Assembly (NCBI RefSeq): GCF_032193765.1
Contig: NZ_JAVBIJ010000001.1
Location: forward strand, 2,790,001 to 2,854,000
Direction of reading: 5' to 3'
Origin: Rhodoferax potami
Lineage (GTDB): Bacteria > Pseudomonadota > Gammaproteobacteria > Burkholderiales > Burkholderiaceae_C
DNA length: 64,000 nt
In this document: one piece after another, positions 55,418-63,964 of the stretch
Layout: the number at the start of each line of letters is the position of its first letter
How positions within the stretch are numbered: position 1 is the stretch's first letter
Program-made: the position numbers and the translations under genes
The notes under the pieces: model-generated
Databases searched by the model: none
The model's input: only the letters and a program-made list of their open reading frames with translations
Told to the model about the DNA's origin: nothing

Positions 55418-56332
55418 ATGGACTTGAAACAGTTGGAATACTTTGTGCGCGTGGCCGAAATGGGCAGCTTTACCCGCGCCTCCATCTCGCTGGACGTGGC
55501 GCAGCCTGCGCTGAGCCGCCAGATCCGCCTGCTGGAGGTGGAGCTGCGCCAGAACCTGCTCACCCGCAACGGCCGTGGCGCAGTGCCCACCGAAGCCGGC
55601 AAGCTGCTGCTGGAGCACGGCCGCGGCATCCTGCACCAGGTGCAACTCACCCGCGAAGAGATGGGCGCGGCGCGCGGCGCGCTGGCCGGAAGGGTGTCCA
55701 TCGGCCTGCCGCCCAGCCTCTCCAAGCTGATCACCGTTCCGCTGGTGAAGGCCTTTCGCGAAGCCCTGCCCCAGGCCCACCTGACGCTCACCGAAGGCTT
55801 TTCGGTGCAAATGCACGAAGGCCTGCGCTTGGGCAACCTCGACATGGCGGTGCTCTACAACCCCGGCCAGAGCACCGATCTGGAAATGAGCACGCTGGAT
55901 GAAGACGAGCTCTCGCTCATCTCGCACAACCCCGACGGCGGTAAAAAAGGCAAAAGCAAAACGGCGCCCGCCATCAGCCTCAAAGAAGTAGCAGCGCTAC
56001 CGCTGATCCTGCCCAGTCGGCCCAATGCATTCCGCATCCTTCTCGAAGGCGAAATGATGGCGCTGGGCCGCCGGCCTGAAGTGCTGCTGGAGGTGGACGG
56101 GCTCAACGCCATCCTGAACCTGGTGAAAGAAGGCATGGGCCACGCAGTGTTGCCCAGCTACACACTGAGCAACTTCGACAACCCCGAGACCTTCACGGTG
56201 CAGTCCATCCACACCCCGCGCATTATGAGCCAGCTGATGCTGGTGTGGTCCGCCCGCCGCCCCACCACCCAGACGCAGCGCAAGGCGATGGACGTGGTCA
56301 GCAAAGTGGTGCTGGAAGCGATTCACCGTTAA
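55418..56332 (+). CDS. LysR-family regulator, probable activator of the protocatechuate operon
   Basis: This 304-residue protein has the LysR winged helix (MDLKQLEYFVRVAEMGSFTR and AQPALSRQIRLLEVELRQNL) and a two-lobed effector domain. A lysine-rich insertion (GGKKGKSKTAPA) interrupts the effector domain near residue 175. It is divergent from the operon, as PmdR is in Comamonas. Known PmdR-type proteins respond to the PDC intermediate; the same here is inferred. Confidence 0.9.
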   Translation: MDLKQLEYFVRVAEMGSFTRASISLDVAQPALSRQIRLLEVELRQNLLTRNGRGAVPTEAGKLLLEHGRGILHQVQLTREEMGAARGALAGRVSIGLPPSLSKLITVPLVKAFREALPQAHLTLTEGFSVQMHEGLRLGNLDMAVLYNPGQSTDLEMSTLDEDELSLISHNPDGGKKGKSKTAPAISLKEVAALPLILPSRPNAFRILLEGEMMALGRRPEVLLEVDGLNAILNLVKEGMGHAVLPSYTLSNFDNPETFTVQSIHTPRIMSQLMLVWSARRPTTQTQRKAMDVVSKVVLEAIHR

Positions 56333-56434
56333 CCGCAGCACCGCTTTTTGCATAGCTGCTATGCCATGCGCAGCTTGCTTTGCGCCTAATGCTGCCTGCA
56401 CACTGTCTCCATAACGATTCACGAGGAGACAAAA

Positions 56435-57433
56435 ATGCCCCAAGCCACTACCAAATTCATAGCTGCCTGCGCAGTATTAGCGGGCGCTAGCGGCCTTTTT
56501 CTTTCACAATCTGCGGTGGCACAGACGGCCGCAACCTACCCCGCCAAGCCCATCCGACTGGTGGTGCCCTTCACCCCCGGCGGATCTACCGACATCCTGG
56601 CGCGTGCCATCGGGCAGAAGCTCAACGAAGCCTGGGGCCAACCGGTGGTCATCGAGAACGTGCCCGGCGCAGGCGGTTCCATTGGCGCTGACAAGGTGGC
56701 CAAAGCCCCGGCCGACGGCTACACCCTGCTCATGGGCCACATCGGCACACTGGCGGTCAACCCTTCGCTCTACCCCAACCTGCCTTACGACCCCATCAAG
56801 AGCTTCGCGCCGGTAGCCTGGGTGGCGCGCGTGCCCAACGTGTTGGTAGTGCACCCCAGCGTGCCGGCCAAAAACGTGAAAGAACTGGTGGCACTGGCCA
56901 AAGCCAAACCCGGCCAACTGAACTACGGCTCCGGTGGCAACGGCAGCGCTGCCAACCTGGCCAGCGAGTACTTCAAGCTGCAAACCGGCAGCTCGTTGCT
57001 GCACATTCCCTACCGCGGCACCGCGCCCGCTGTGACCGACCTGGTGGGCGGTCAAATCCAGGTGCTGTTTACCGGCGCACCGGCCATGATCAACCAGATC
57101 AAAAACGGGCAATTACGCGCGCTCGCGGTCTCCAGCCCCAAGCGCATGGACGTGCTGCCGGACCTGCCCACCGTGGCAGAAAGCGGCTACCCCGGCTTTG
57201 AGGCCGACCAGTGGTACGGCGTAGTGGCACCTGCCGGTACTCCAGCCGATGTGGTGGCCAAGCTCAACGCGCAGGTCAACCAAGCGCTGAACTCGCCCGA
57301 ACTCAAAAGCCGGCTGAACGCAGAGGGCGCCATCGCCACGCCGGATACACCCGCCAATTTCGGAAAGTTGATTGCCGCAGAAATCGCCCGCTGGAAACCC
57401 GTGATCAGCGGCGGGCGGGTCAATGCGGACTGA
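56435..57433 (+). CDS. Bug-family (TctC-like) tripartite tricarboxylate receptor
   Basis: This 332-residue protein has a signal peptide and the Bug fold: IRLVVPFTPGGSTDILARAI, VVIENVPGAGGSIGADKVAK and LHIPYRGTAPAVTDLVGGQI. These receptors bind carboxylates for TctAB-type transporters or signalling. The signal peptide (KFIAACAVLAGASGLFL) is encoded across a copy of the intergenic repeat on the opposite strand. Its position beside LysR suggests uptake of an aromatic acid, but no TctA/TctB genes are adjacent. Confidence 0.9.
   Translation: MPQATTKFIAACAVLAGASGLFLSQSAVAQTAATYPAKPIRLVVPFTPGGSTDILARAIGQKLNEAWGQPVVIENVPGAGGSIGADKVAKAPADGYTLLMGHIGTLAVNPSLYPNLPYDPIKSFAPVAWVARVPNVLVVHPSVPAKNVKELVALAKAKPGQLNYGSGGNGSAANLASEYFKLQTGSSLLHIPYRGTAPAVTDLVGGQIQVLFTGAPAMINQIKNGQLRALAVSSPKRMDVLPDLPTVAESGYPGFEADQWYGVVAPAGTPADVVAKLNAQVNQALNSPELKSRLNAEGAIATPDTPANFGKLIAAEIARWKPVISGGRVNAD
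56453..56498 (-). repeat. Copy of the ~50-bp repeat inside the Bug receptor signal peptide
   Basis: Read on the minus strand, AGGCCGCTAGCGCCCGCTAA and TACTGCGCAGGCAGCTATGA followed by ATTT match the repeat consensus. On the plus strand the same bases encode signal-peptide residues about 7-21. Confidence 0.6.
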
Positions 57434-57590
57434 TGAAGCAGGCTCGCTATGGATCGCGAAGCAGCGTCATGTCGACACGCTGCACATCTGCAGATCCATC
57501 GAGCAGAAGCGCCAGACGATATCCCAAGGCTGTACCTGCACCACTGCGATGGTGGTCGGCTACCTGCCTTTCGTCACACGGGCACCACGG
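57434..57590. other. Non-coding 157-base gap
   Basis: I see no gene or hairpin of note between the Bug receptor and the convergent AEC gene. Short reading frames present here have no ribosome site and no recognisable similarity. Confidence 0.5.
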
Positions 57591-58538
57591 CTAAAGCGGG
57601 TAGTGCTTCAACACCCACAAAAGCACATTCAATGTGAAAAACGAGCCTACCGTGGCAGCCAGCAAGGTGGCGGCGCTCACCTCTTCATGACCATACTTCA
57701 GCGCGAGGATGGGATAAATGCCCAGCATGGGCATGGCGGCGTAGAGCAAGGCGGCGGTGCGCAGTTGCGGATCGGCAATCGGCACCACGAAGGTGAACGC
57801 AAGAAACACACACAGCGGGTGCAACACCAGCTTGCCGATGGTGATCTGACCCACCAGCCGGCGCTTGCCCTTGAGCTGCAATCCCACCAGGGCTCCGCCG
57901 ATGATGAACAACGCAAGGCCGGTAGTCACTTGCGAGAACAAGGTAATGGTGCGTGCCACCGGGCTGGGCAGCACCCAGCCCATCACCGAAACCAGCAGTG
58001 CCAGCGGAATCACCACCAGCATGGGGGTGCGAACCCAGCCCCGCGCAATATCCAGCAACACGGTGCGCCAGCGGCGGTGGCCGCCGGCATCGGCGTTGTC
58101 GGCCAGCGTGAGAAGCACAGGCAGCTTGATGAGGTTTTCAAACACCATATTGAGCGCCAGCGCCACCGGGGCAATGCTGCCCAGCACCAGCTGCGCCACC
58201 GGATAACCCATGTAGCCACTGTTGGAGCATGAGGTGCCCATGGCGAAAAAGGCACGGTAGCTGCCGGTGCTGTGGTTCACATAACGGGCCCAGAGGTAGC
58301 CCGCCAGCATCATGACCGCAGAGCCCAGGCCATAAGCGAGCAGGTAGTCCATGTGCATCACGTCAGCCAGCGGGCGCTGGGCAATGGCATTGAACAAGAG
58401 CGCAGGCAAGGCCAGGTTGAGTACAAATTTGCCCAGTACACGCAAATCAGGTTTGCTGAACACCCCCATGCGGGTGCAGAGGTAACCCATGGCAATGCAC
58501 AGGTAAATGGGGCCGGTGATGGCCAGAATATCAAGCAT
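57591..58538 (-). CDS. AEC family membrane transporter
   Basis: This 315-residue protein of about ten helices has two mirrored halves as in the auxin-efflux-carrier family (MLDILAITGPIYLCIAMGYL and LFIIGGALVGLQLKG). AEC proteins move small organic acids such as malate or malonate. It is the last gene of a minus-strand run that includes DUF1932 oxidoreductase, Bug receptor and a liv system. Confidence 0.9.
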   Translation of the reverse strand: MLDILAITGPIYLCIAMGYLCTRMGVFSKPDLRVLGKFVLNLALPALLFNAIAQRPLADVMHMDYLLAYGLGSAVMMLAGYLWARYVNHSTGSYRAFFAMGTSCSNSGYMGYPVAQLVLGSIAPVALALNMVFENLIKLPVLLTLADNADAGGHRRWRTVLLDIARGWVRTPMLVVIPLALLVSVMGWVLPSPVARTITLFSQVTTGLALFIIGGALVGLQLKGKRRLVGQITIGKLVLHPLCVFLAFTFVVPIADPQLRTAALLYAAMPMLGIYPILALKYGHEEVSAATLLAATVGSFFTLNVLLWVLKHYPL

Positions 58539-58547
58539 CAGAACCTG

Positions 58548-59432
58548 TCAGAGAGTGGAGCGACGGGCGAGGAGTGCGTCGGCGTAGTCCTGCCAAATGG
58601 CGTTAGGGGCGATGTCGGCAAAGGTACCCGCGCGGGCTTGGTCAGCCACCCACTGCTGTTTGTCGGCAATCGCACTGGCCATGGTGGGCGCAAAGCCGAC
58701 CTCAGCGACGGTGCGGGCGGATTCGCGCATTTCTTCCGCGCGGCGCTGGCCGTGTTGGGCAACGCGGCTGAAGAAGTAGGCGCCCTGCTTCTCCCAATCG
58801 ATGCTCGGGAAAGTCTCGGCCAATGTGGGCAACACATGCGCTTCCACCCCGTAGGCACGGGCGGTGGTGTAGCTCTCGATGACCAGCGCCTCAAGCCCTT
58901 TGATCATGACGCTGCGGCACATTTTGATGGCCGAGGCCACGCCGATGTCGGCCGACACGGCCTTGGCATCCATGCCCAGCGCCTGCAAAGCGGCGGCCAA
59001 GATGGCGGCCTGCGAGCCGCCCAGCAACATGGGCACGCGGATGCCATAGGGCGGCACCGAGGTCATGACGCCGGCCTCTACATAGTGCGCACCGGTGGCC
59101 TGCACCAATGCAGCGGCTTGCTGCTTGGTACCGGGTGACGCAGAGTTGAGGTCCAGAAACACCATGCCCGCACGCAGGTGCGGGGCTGCCGCTTGCGCGA
59201 CCGTAAGGGTGTTCGACGCGGTCACCGCACTGATGACCCAATCGCTGGCATCGCACAGCGCTTGCACGGAGGTCGCCTGCAGCACGCCGCCCGTGGTAGC
59301 CGCACCCGCAGCATCATGAAACTTGATGTCCCATGCACTGACGCTGTGAACGTGCGGCAACAACCCGGCACTGAAAATGCGCCCGACTTCGCCGTACCCC
59401 ACCAGCCCGAGCCGGCCCGTTGCCAGATTCAT
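58548..59432 (-). CDS. DUF1932 NAD(P)-dependent oxidoreductase
   Basis: This 294-residue protein has an N-terminal dinucleotide-binding motif (LGLVGYGEVGRIFSAGLLPH), the hydroxyacid-dehydrogenase-like VFLDLNSASPGTKQQAAALV, and a C-terminal DUF1932 domain (VASAIKMCRSVMIKGLEALV). It is related to 6-phosphogluconate and 3-hydroxyisobutyrate dehydrogenases. The substrate is unknown, but an organic acid handled by the neighbouring transporters is plausible. Confidence 0.88.
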   Translation of the reverse strand: MNLATGRLGLVGYGEVGRIFSAGLLPHVHSVSAWDIKFHDAAGAATTGGVLQATSVQALCDASDWVISAVTASNTLTVAQAAAPHLRAGMVFLDLNSASPGTKQQAAALVQATGAHYVEAGVMTSVPPYGIRVPMLLGGSQAAILAAALQALGMDAKAVSADIGVASAIKMCRSVMIKGLEALVIESYTTARAYGVEAHVLPTLAETFPSIDWEKQGAYFFSRVAQHGQRRAEEMRESARTVAEVGFAPTMASAIADKQQWVADQARAGTFADIAPNAIWQDYADALLARRSTL

Positions 59433-59456
59433 CTTCCGCCCCTGAATTTATAAGAA

Positions 59457-59513
59457 ATGAGCTACTAGCGCTCATGAAATATGCGCCAGTAGCTCCTGAA
59501 ATAATAGCAAAAC
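59457..59513 (+). repeat. Intergenic copy of the ~50-bp repeat family
   Basis: The sequence GCTACTAGCGCTCATGAAAT and ATGCGCCAGTAGCTCCTGAA followed by ATAATAGCAAAA fits the repeat family best of all copies. It fills the gap between the DUF1932 and Bug genes. Confidence 0.85.
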
Positions 59514-60491
59514 TTACAAGCGCGGCACACCCGACTTGGTAATCACTTCGCCCCAGCGCTTGATTTCGCTACCCAGCAACTCGCCCAACTTTTCGGGGGT
59601 AGAGCCACGCGCAGACACATTGAGCTCAAACAGCTTTTTCTTCACATCGGGGTGAGCCAACGCGGCTTGCACCTCTTTGTTGAGGCGGGCGATCACGTCT
59701 TTGGGCGTTTTGGCGGGAGCCGCCAGCGCGTTCCAGGACGACACATCGAAGTTGGCCACGCCGCTTTGCATGACAGTGGGCACATCGGGCACCTGTGCTG
59801 CGCGCTCGTCGCCCAGGATGGCCAGCGGGCGCACCGCCTTGGAGTTGACTTGGCCCATCATCGGCCCGAGGATTTCGATGGCCACATCCACCTGCCCGCC
59901 ACGCAGGGCGGTAGTGAGTGCGGGCGTGCCGTTGAAAGGCACGATCAAAAAGTCCAGCCCGGTGCGCGACTTGAACAGCTCAGCCGCGAGGTGCTGGGTG
60001 CTGCCGATGTTGATGGTGCCCACATTGAGCTTGCCGGGGTTGGCCTTGGCAAAGGCCATGAGCTCGCCAAGATTTTTGTAGGGTGCGTTGGCAGACGCAA
60101 GCACCGCGAGGTCAAAGAAACCCAAGGTGGACACCGGCGCAAAGTCGCGCTGGGCATCGAATGGCAGTGTTTTGAACAGGCCAGCGCTCACTGCCGTGCC
60201 ATTGGACATGAGCAGCAGCGTGTGGCCATCCGGCTCCGCCTTGGCCACCGCCTCACCCGCCCCCACACCACCGGCGCCCGGCTTGTTGTCGATGATGACC
60301 GGCTGCCCCAACGACTCGGAGAGCTTTTGCGCCACGGTGCGGGCTGTCAGGTCAGCCACACCGCCGGCACCAAAGGGCACGACGATGCGGATCGGTTTAC
60401 TGGGGAAAGTGTCTGCCATGGCGGGCACTGCTGCGGCCAAGGCAGAGGTAGCGATAGCAGCCAGCGCGCTGCGGCGTGTGATACGGTTCAT
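59514..60491 (-). CDS. Bug-family tripartite tricarboxylate receptor
   Basis: This 325-residue protein (start MNRITRRSALAAIATSALAA) has a twin-arginine-like or Sec signal peptide and the Bug fold (IRIVVPFGAGGVADLTARTV, IDNKPGAGGVGAGEAVAKAE). It is flanked on both sides by copies of the ~50-bp repeat in the same orientation. No TctA/TctB genes adjoin it; the neighbours are a liv ABC system and a DUF1932 oxidoreductase. Confidence 0.9.
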   Translation of the reverse strand: MNRITRRSALAAIATSALAAAVPAMADTFPSKPIRIVVPFGAGGVADLTARTVAQKLSESLGQPVIIDNKPGAGGVGAGEAVAKAEPDGHTLLLMSNGTAVSAGLFKTLPFDAQRDFAPVSTLGFFDLAVLASANAPYKNLGELMAFAKANPGKLNVGTINIGSTQHLAAELFKSRTGLDFLIVPFNGTPALTTALRGGQVDVAIEILGPMMGQVNSKAVRPLAILGDERAAQVPDVPTVMQSGVANFDVSSWNALAAPAKTPKDVIARLNKEVQAALAHPDVKKKLFELNVSARGSTPEKLGELLGSEIKRWGEVITKSGVPRL

Positions 60492-60510
60492 GCTTGTCTC
60501 CTTTGAAGTA

Positions 60511-60568
60511 AAAAGAGCCACTGGCGCTGATGAAACATGCGCAAGTAGCTCTGTTTTTAATAGCAAAT
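60511..60568 (+). repeat. Intergenic copy of the ~50-bp repeat family
   Basis: The sequence AGAGCCACTGGCGCTGATGA and AACATGCGCAAGTAGCTCTG followed by TTTTTAATAGCAAAT matches the family. It fills the gap between the Bug receptor start and the LivF stop. Confidence 0.85.
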
Positions 60569-60574
60569 CAACCC

Positions 60575-61300
60575 TTAGCGGGCCACACCCAACAACTTAT
60601 CCAACAGCTCGGGTTGCTCCCGCAAACTCTGGGCGGTGCCGCTGTGCACCACGGTGCCACGGTCCAGCACCGCAGCGGTGTCGCTGATGGCCAGGATGGC
60701 TTGCGGGTGCTGCTCCACGATGATGGCAGAGAGGCCCTCTTCGCGGGTGATGCGGCGAATGGCGCGCAACAACTCCTGCACGATGATGGGCGCGAGGCCT
60801 TCACAAGGCTCGTCGAGCAGCAGCAAGGTGGGGTTGAGCACCAGCGCGCGGCCCACGGCCAGCATTTGCTGCTCGCCACCGGAGAGCTGGGTGCCCAAGT
60901 TGGTCTTGCGCTCGGCCAGACGGGGAAATAGCTCGTACACGCGCTCGGGGGTCCACATCGCGGCCTTGCGGCCGGCGCGGGCCGGGCGCGCCACCGCGGT
61001 GAGGTTCTCATCCACCGTGAGCGACTTGAAGATGTTGCGCTCTTGCGGCACCCAACCGATACCGGCGGCCGCCCGCTCGTGTTGGGGCATTTTGTGCAAG
61101 TCGGCGCCCCCTAAGCGCATGGTGCCGCCGTGCTGCCGGGTGGCGCCGGCCAGGGTGTTCATGAACGTGGTTTTGCCGGTGCCATTGCGACCCAGCAGCG
61201 CCAGCGTTTCGCCTTCGTTGATGGACACTGACACGCCGTGCAACACCACCGCCTCGCCGTAACCGGCAGACAGGTTTTCTACTTTGAGCAGCTCGGTCAT
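60575..61300 (-). CDS. LivF-type ABC transporter ATP-binding protein
   Basis: This 241-residue ATPase has Walker A LLGRNGTGKTTFMNTLAG, signature TQLSGGEQQMLAVGRALVLN and Walker B LLLLDEPCEGLAPIIVQE with EQHPQ in the H-loop. It is the last of four overlapping transport genes (4-base overlap with LivG). Confidence 0.93.
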   Translation of the reverse strand: MTELLKVENLSAGYGEAVVLHGVSVSINEGETLALLGRNGTGKTTFMNTLAGATRQHGGTMRLGGADLHKMPQHERAAAGIGWVPQERNIFKSLTVDENLTAVARPARAGRKAAMWTPERVYELFPRLAERKTNLGTQLSGGEQQMLAVGRALVLNPTLLLLDEPCEGLAPIIVQELLRAIRRITREEGLSAIIVEQHPQAILAISDTAAVLDRGTVVHSGTAQSLREQPELLDKLLGVAR

Positions 61301-62088
61301 GCGTGGGCTCCTTCGCCTTCGGCGTGGCCGAGGTACACCGCCTTGACCTGCGGGTCATTGGCAATTTCTTCGGGGTTGCCCTCGGTGAGCATGGTGCCGT
61401 TGACCAGCACCGTCATGCGGTTTGCAAAGCTGAAGACCAGATCCATGTCATGTTCAATCAAAAGGATGGACACATCCGCCGGCAGGGCTGCCACGGTTTG
61501 CAGCAACTCTTCGCGCTCGCCGGCAGGCACACCGGCCACCGGTTCGTCGAGCAACAGCACGCGGGGCTCGCAAGCCAGCGCAATCGCAATCTCCAGCAAG
61601 CGGCGCTTGCCATAAGCTAGCACCCGGGTTTCCTGGTGCATGACGCTGCTGAGGTGGAACTGCTCGAGCAACTGCTCACACCGCTCTACCACGCTGCGGT
61701 CTGCCCCCAACGGTTGCCACCACTTGCCGCCCAGGCCCTTGTGCTGGCTGACCACCATGGCCAGGGTTTGCATCGGGCTCATGCTGTCAAACAGCTGGTT
61801 GATCTGGAAAGTGCGCACCATGCCACGACGCACGCGCTGGTGCGGTGCCAAATGCGTGATGTCCTCACCCTCGAGCACGATGCGGCCTTCCGTGGGCTGG
61901 AGCACGCCGGTCAACAGGTTGATCAGTGTGGTTTTGCCGGCGCCGTTGGGACCGATGAGTGCATGGCGCGCACCTTTTTGCAGGTTGAGCGTGACGTTGT
62001 TGGTGGCAGTGATGCCGCCAAACTTCATCACCAGCCCTTGCGCGCTGAGTACGGTGTTGGAATTCATGGGAGTAGAGGTGGCGCTCAT
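61297..62088 (-). CDS. LivG-type ABC transporter ATP-binding protein
   Basis: This 263-residue ATPase has Walker A LIGPNGAGKTTLINLLTG, Walker B VLLLDEPVAGVPAGER and the H-loop LLIEHDMDLVF. Its ABC signature region reads RVLAYGKRRLLEIAIALACE, the LAYG form typical of one LivG subgroup. It overlaps its neighbours by 4 bases on each side. Confidence 0.93.
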   Translation of the reverse strand: MSATSTPMNSNTVLSAQGLVMKFGGITATNNVTLNLQKGARHALIGPNGAGKTTLINLLTGVLQPTEGRIVLEGEDITHLAPHQRVRRGMVRTFQINQLFDSMSPMQTLAMVVSQHKGLGGKWWQPLGADRSVVERCEQLLEQFHLSSVMHQETRVLAYGKRRLLEIAIALACEPRVLLLDEPVAGVPAGEREELLQTVAALPADVSILLIEHDMDLVFSFANRMTVLVNGTMLTEGNPEEIANDPQVKAVYLGHAEGEGAHA

Positions 62089-63092
62089 GCAGCACCTTCC
62101 TTCTTCTTGGAGGACGATGTGCCGAACCAGGTCCAGGGGCGCACCACACGCTCGCGGCCCACCAGCATGAGCACCACGAGGAAGAGGCCGATCCAGAAGG
62201 TCCAGTACTGGGGGGTGATGCTCGATATAGCGTCTTGCAACACCTTGAACACGATGGCACCGATGACGCCGCCATACAACCAGCCCACGCCGCCGATGAC
62301 CAGCAGCAACACCAAGTCTGCTGAGCGGTGGAACTCAAACACGTCCAGCGAAGCAAAGCCGGTGGTCTGCGCCAGCAGTGCCCCGGCCATGCCGGCAGCA
62401 CCTGCGGCCACGGTGTAAGCCACTGCAATACGGCTGGCCACTGGAATGCCGATGGCCATGGCGCGCAAGCGGTTGTCGTGAATGGCCTTAAGCGTGCTGC
62501 CGAAAGGCGAGTTCACAAAGCGGCGTGCGAGCACAAACATGATGAACAGCACCACGATGGAATAGGTGGCCGCCGTACTGCCGTACAGGTCGAACTCGAA
62601 GCGGCCGAGCAAAGGGCCCATCATCACGCCCTGCAGGCCGTCGGCACCGCCGGTGAGCCAGTCGAGCTTGTTGGCGAGTTCCATCAGGATCAGGCCCACG
62701 CCCATGGTCACCATGAGGCGGGTCAGGTCGGTACCACGCTGCACGGTCACACTGCAAATGGCACCCAGCACCGTGGATACGACCATGGCCACGGCCAGGC
62801 CGAACAAGGGGTCGGGGTTGATGTGCTTGGAAAACAAGGCCGCGGTATAGGCGCCCATGCCGAAGAAGGCCGCATGGCCCAGCGACACGATGCCGGTGTA
62901 CCCGAGGATGATGTCCAGGGACAGGGCAAACAGGGCAACGATGGCAATCTCGTTGATGATGAGCGCGTGGGTGTTCATGACCCAGGGCAGTGACAGGGCC
63001 ACCGCCCAGAGTAGCAGCTCCCACCAGCGCCAGCGGCCGGCACGCATCAGGATATTGGTGTTGTTCATGGAGGAAAAGTCCGGGGTGTTCAT
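62085..63092 (-). CDS. LivM-type ABC transporter permease
   Basis: This 335-residue permease has SLDIILGYTGIVSLGHAAFF, NSPFGSTLKAIHDNRLRAMA (coupling loop) and LLLVIGGVGWLYGGVIGAIV. The C-terminus is lysine-rich (GTSSSKKKEGAA). It overlaps LivG and LivH genes by 4 bases. Confidence 0.93.
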   Translation of the reverse strand: MNTPDFSSMNNTNILMRAGRWRWWELLLWAVALSLPWVMNTHALIINEIAIVALFALSLDIILGYTGIVSLGHAAFFGMGAYTAALFSKHINPDPLFGLAVAMVVSTVLGAICSVTVQRGTDLTRLMVTMGVGLILMELANKLDWLTGGADGLQGVMMGPLLGRFEFDLYGSTAATYSIVVLFIMFVLARRFVNSPFGSTLKAIHDNRLRAMAIGIPVASRIAVAYTVAAGAAGMAGALLAQTTGFASLDVFEFHRSADLVLLLVIGGVGWLYGGVIGAIVFKVLQDAISSITPQYWTFWIGLFLVVLMLVGRERVVRPWTWFGTSSSKKKEGAA

Positions 63093-63964
63093 GCCTTGCC
63101 GCCTTTGCGCACAAAGAGGCCTTGCGGGCGCCAGACCAGGATGATGATCATCAGGCTGTACACAATGAAGGCGCCGAGTTTGGGGATGTAGTACTTGCCT
63201 GCGACGTCAGCAATGCCCAAGAGCAATGCTGCCAAGAGTGGCCCGGTGATGCTGGAGGTACCGCCCACGGCCACCACGATCAAGAAGTAAATCATGAACT
63301 TGAGCGGGAAGGTGGGGTCCATGCCGAGCACGTCGGCGCCCAGCGCACCGCCCAGACCGGCAAGTCCGGAGCCCACTGCAAAGGTAGCCAGAAACACCAC
63401 ATTCACATTGATGCCCAAACCGGCGGCCACCCGCTGGTCGTCCACCGATGCTCGCAGGCGGCTGCCAAAGCGGGTTTTGGTCAGGATGTGCTGCAGGGCA
63501 ATGGTCAGTGCAGCACACACGGCAATGATGAACAGGCGGTAGTGGCCCATGCCCAGCATCCAGGCACCCTCACCGATTTCGGTGCGTCCTTTGAGCCATT
63601 CAGGCAGCTGCATGATCTGCTGGGTGGAGCCCACAAAGTAGTCCACCGCGGCCACCGCCATGAAGGTCAAGCCGATGGAGAACATCACCTGGTCCAGGTG
63701 CGGGCGATTGTACAGCGGGCGATACAGCGTTCTCTCCAGAACGGCGCCCAGCAATGCCGAGGTGACAAACGCAATCGGCAGGCACAGCAAAAAGGGAACA
63801 TCGAGGCGCTGCATCAGCAGCACGGTGACGTAACCGCCCACCATGGCAAAGGCGCCGTGCGCGAGGTTCACGAAGTTCATCAGCCCCATGGTGACGGCGA
63901 GGCCGACCGCGAGGATGAACAACAACATGCCGTAGGCAATGCCGTCGAAAAGTATGGTCAACAT
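63089..63964 (-). CDS. LivH-type ABC transporter permease
   Basis: This 291-residue permease has LAVGLAVTMGLMNFVNLAHG, KTRFGSRLRASVDDQRVAAG (coupling loop) and YFLIVVAVGGTSSITGPLLA. It is the first gene of the minus-strand set visible here; its binding-protein gene, if adjacent, lies beyond the right edge of the window. Confidence 0.93.
   Translation of the reverse strand: MLTILFDGIAYGMLLFILAVGLAVTMGLMNFVNLAHGAFAMVGGYVTVLLMQRLDVPFLLCLPIAFVTSALLGAVLERTLYRPLYNRPHLDQVMFSIGLTFMAVAAVDYFVGSTQQIMQLPEWLKGRTEIGEGAWMLGMGHYRLFIIAVCAALTIALQHILTKTRFGSRLRASVDDQRVAAGLGINVNVVFLATFAVGSGLAGLGGALGADVLGMDPTFPLKFMIYFLIVVAVGGTSSITGPLLAALLLGIADVAGKYYIPKLGAFIVYSLMIIILVWRPQGLFVRKGGKA

Noticed and set aside
56341..56395. 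Possible tenth copy of the ~50-bp repeat after the LysR gene
   Set aside because: Parts such as CATAGCTGCT and GCGCCTAATGCTGCC resemble the family, but the two halves do not align with the right spacing.
57434..57590. Short plus-strand frames after the Bug receptor
   Set aside because: No ribosome site, no hydrophobic or domain pattern, and no similarity I can recognise.
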